6,032 nucleotides of DNA from the NCBI GenBank assembly GCA_900754605.1, contig CAAEDK010000126.1:1-6032 (forward strand). Direction: 5' to 3'. The stretch is from an uncultured Oscillospiraceae bacterium. Its GTDB lineage: Bacteria > Bacillota_A > Clostridia > Oscillospirales > Oscillospiraceae. Positions 5,664-6,032 of this stretch are shown piece by piece (the first letter of the stretch is position 1; each line of letters opens with the position of its first letter). The translations under genes and the position numbers were made by a program. The notes below the pieces were generated by a model that worked only from the letters and a program-made list of their open reading frames with translations, was not told the DNA's origin and did not search any database.

Positions 5664-5960
5664 AAACAAGTCAATGATGTGCAAACCTTTGAGAAAGAGG
5701 AGTAGCCGGTGCGGCAAACCCAAAGAGAGTCCCGGGTGGTGAGATCGGGGCGGGGCGCGGCCGGGCGAATGGACTTTCGAGGGCGGCTTGAACGGGGGAC
5801 CAAATTGGAAACCCAAGTAGATGCCGACGGGGACCCACCCGTTATCCACCGGGCACGCGTGATGGCGCGTGAAGCGAGCGGACGTTGCAAAACGTCAATT
5901 TGGGTGGTATCGCAGGAGTGCAGCTCTTGTCCCATAGATGGGATGAGGAGCTGTTTTTTT
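5664..5960 (+). promoter_or_regulatory. T-box riboswitch leader (tRNA-sensing, transcriptional)
   Basis: This leader of about 297 nt senses an uncharged tRNA and then lets transcription continue into the next gene. Stem I parts are visible: a GA-rich k-turn strand with the specifier-loop motif AGTA at 5701-5704, the AGAGAG bulge at 5724-5729, the apical loop GGGTGGTGAGAT closed by CCCG (5731-5734) and CGGG (5746-5749), and the returning GAA at 5790-5792. Further hairpins are 5827-5842, CACGCG/CGCGTG at 5854-5871, and a perfect GACGTT/AACGTC hairpin with GCAA loop at 5881-5896. The T-box (AATTTGGGTGGTATCGC, 5897-5913) forms an antiterminator: 5901-5904 with 5931-5934, and 5912-5918 with 5924-5930, leaving the standard 7-nt bulge TGGTATC. 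TGGT implies a tRNA with discriminator A. The specifier is unclear; CGG (Arg) directly follows GAA, but the loop is oddly G-rich. The regulated gene lies beyond the right edge; 5961-6032 shows no RBS or start I can support. Confidence 0.93.
5921..5960 (+). terminator. T-box leader terminator
   Basis: CAGCTC (5921-5926) pairs with GAGCTG (5948-5953), and the stem continues with one bulge and a G-U to CCCAT/ATGGG (5931-5935 with 5939-5943), followed by TTTTTTT (5954-5960). Its 5' arm shares bases 5924-5934 with the antiterminator, so the two structures are mutually exclusive, as expected for T-box control. Confidence 0.92.
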
Positions 5961-6032
5961 ATACTCCGGCACAGGTCGTTGGCAGCGGCCCCTCCATCGC
6001 CCACCCGAACCAATTTCAGCCCGAAACCGGGC

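Noticed and set aside
5568..6013. Minus-strand open frames over the T-box region
   Set aside because: This DNA is fully explained by a plus-strand promoter, structured leader and terminator; the frames have no RBS or family similarity.
1..6032. Mobile element, CRISPR array, defence system or gene cluster of a new type
   Set aside because: No transposase, integrase, spaced direct repeats, tRNA-edge attachment site or clustered unknown genes were seen; most genes belong to known housekeeping or sporulation families.

Overview
The window looks like chromosomal DNA from an anaerobic, endospore-forming member of the Clostridia (Bacillota). It carries a bofA-type sporulation gene next to a DUF2508 gene, an S-layer-homology surface protein, a tRNA-sensing T-box leader, a bioB-bioY pair behind BirA-like half-sites, and consensus sigma-A promoters. 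Coding DNA is GC-rich by eye, with AT-rich promoters. This suits GC-rich gut clostridia such as the Oscillospiraceae, but that placement is inference.

Layout. Positions 1-39 hold a strong terminator for a plus-strand gene left of the window. Positions 42-324 (minus) hold a decayed, frameshifted C-terminal piece of a radical-SAM maturase of the anaerobic sulfatase-maturase type. A block of minus-strand genes follows, listed here in transcription order: an SLH-domain secreted protein (3798-2563) with its own sigma-A promoter and terminator; then DUF2508 (2384-2148) and bofA (2160-1891), which overlap and lie behind a sequence closely matching a mother-cell sigma-E promoter; then a MATE efflux transporter (1796-399) with its own promoter just after bofA.

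A divergent intergenic region (3799-4016) separates the SLH gene from the plus-strand bioB-bioY operon. BioB makes biotin from dethiobiotin, and BioY is the membrane S-component for biotin uptake. Their promoter is bracketed by two exactly inverted 11-bp BirA-like half-sites, so synthesis and uptake are probably repressed together when biotin is plentiful. After bioY comes a terminator, then a near-perfect sigma-A promoter driving a T-box leader (about 5664-5960). In the leader a canonical antiterminator with a 7-nt bulge competes with an intrinsic terminator. The gene it controls lies beyond the right edge, and 5961-6032 shows no recognisable start.

I found no mobile element, CRISPR array, tRNA or rRNA, and no clearly new multi-gene system. 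The points most worth a second look are the bioB operator layout, the BioB with Ser in place of one classical auxiliary-cluster Cys, the sigma-E-like promoter for DUF2508-bofA, the T-box with an unresolved specifier, and the maturase remnant.
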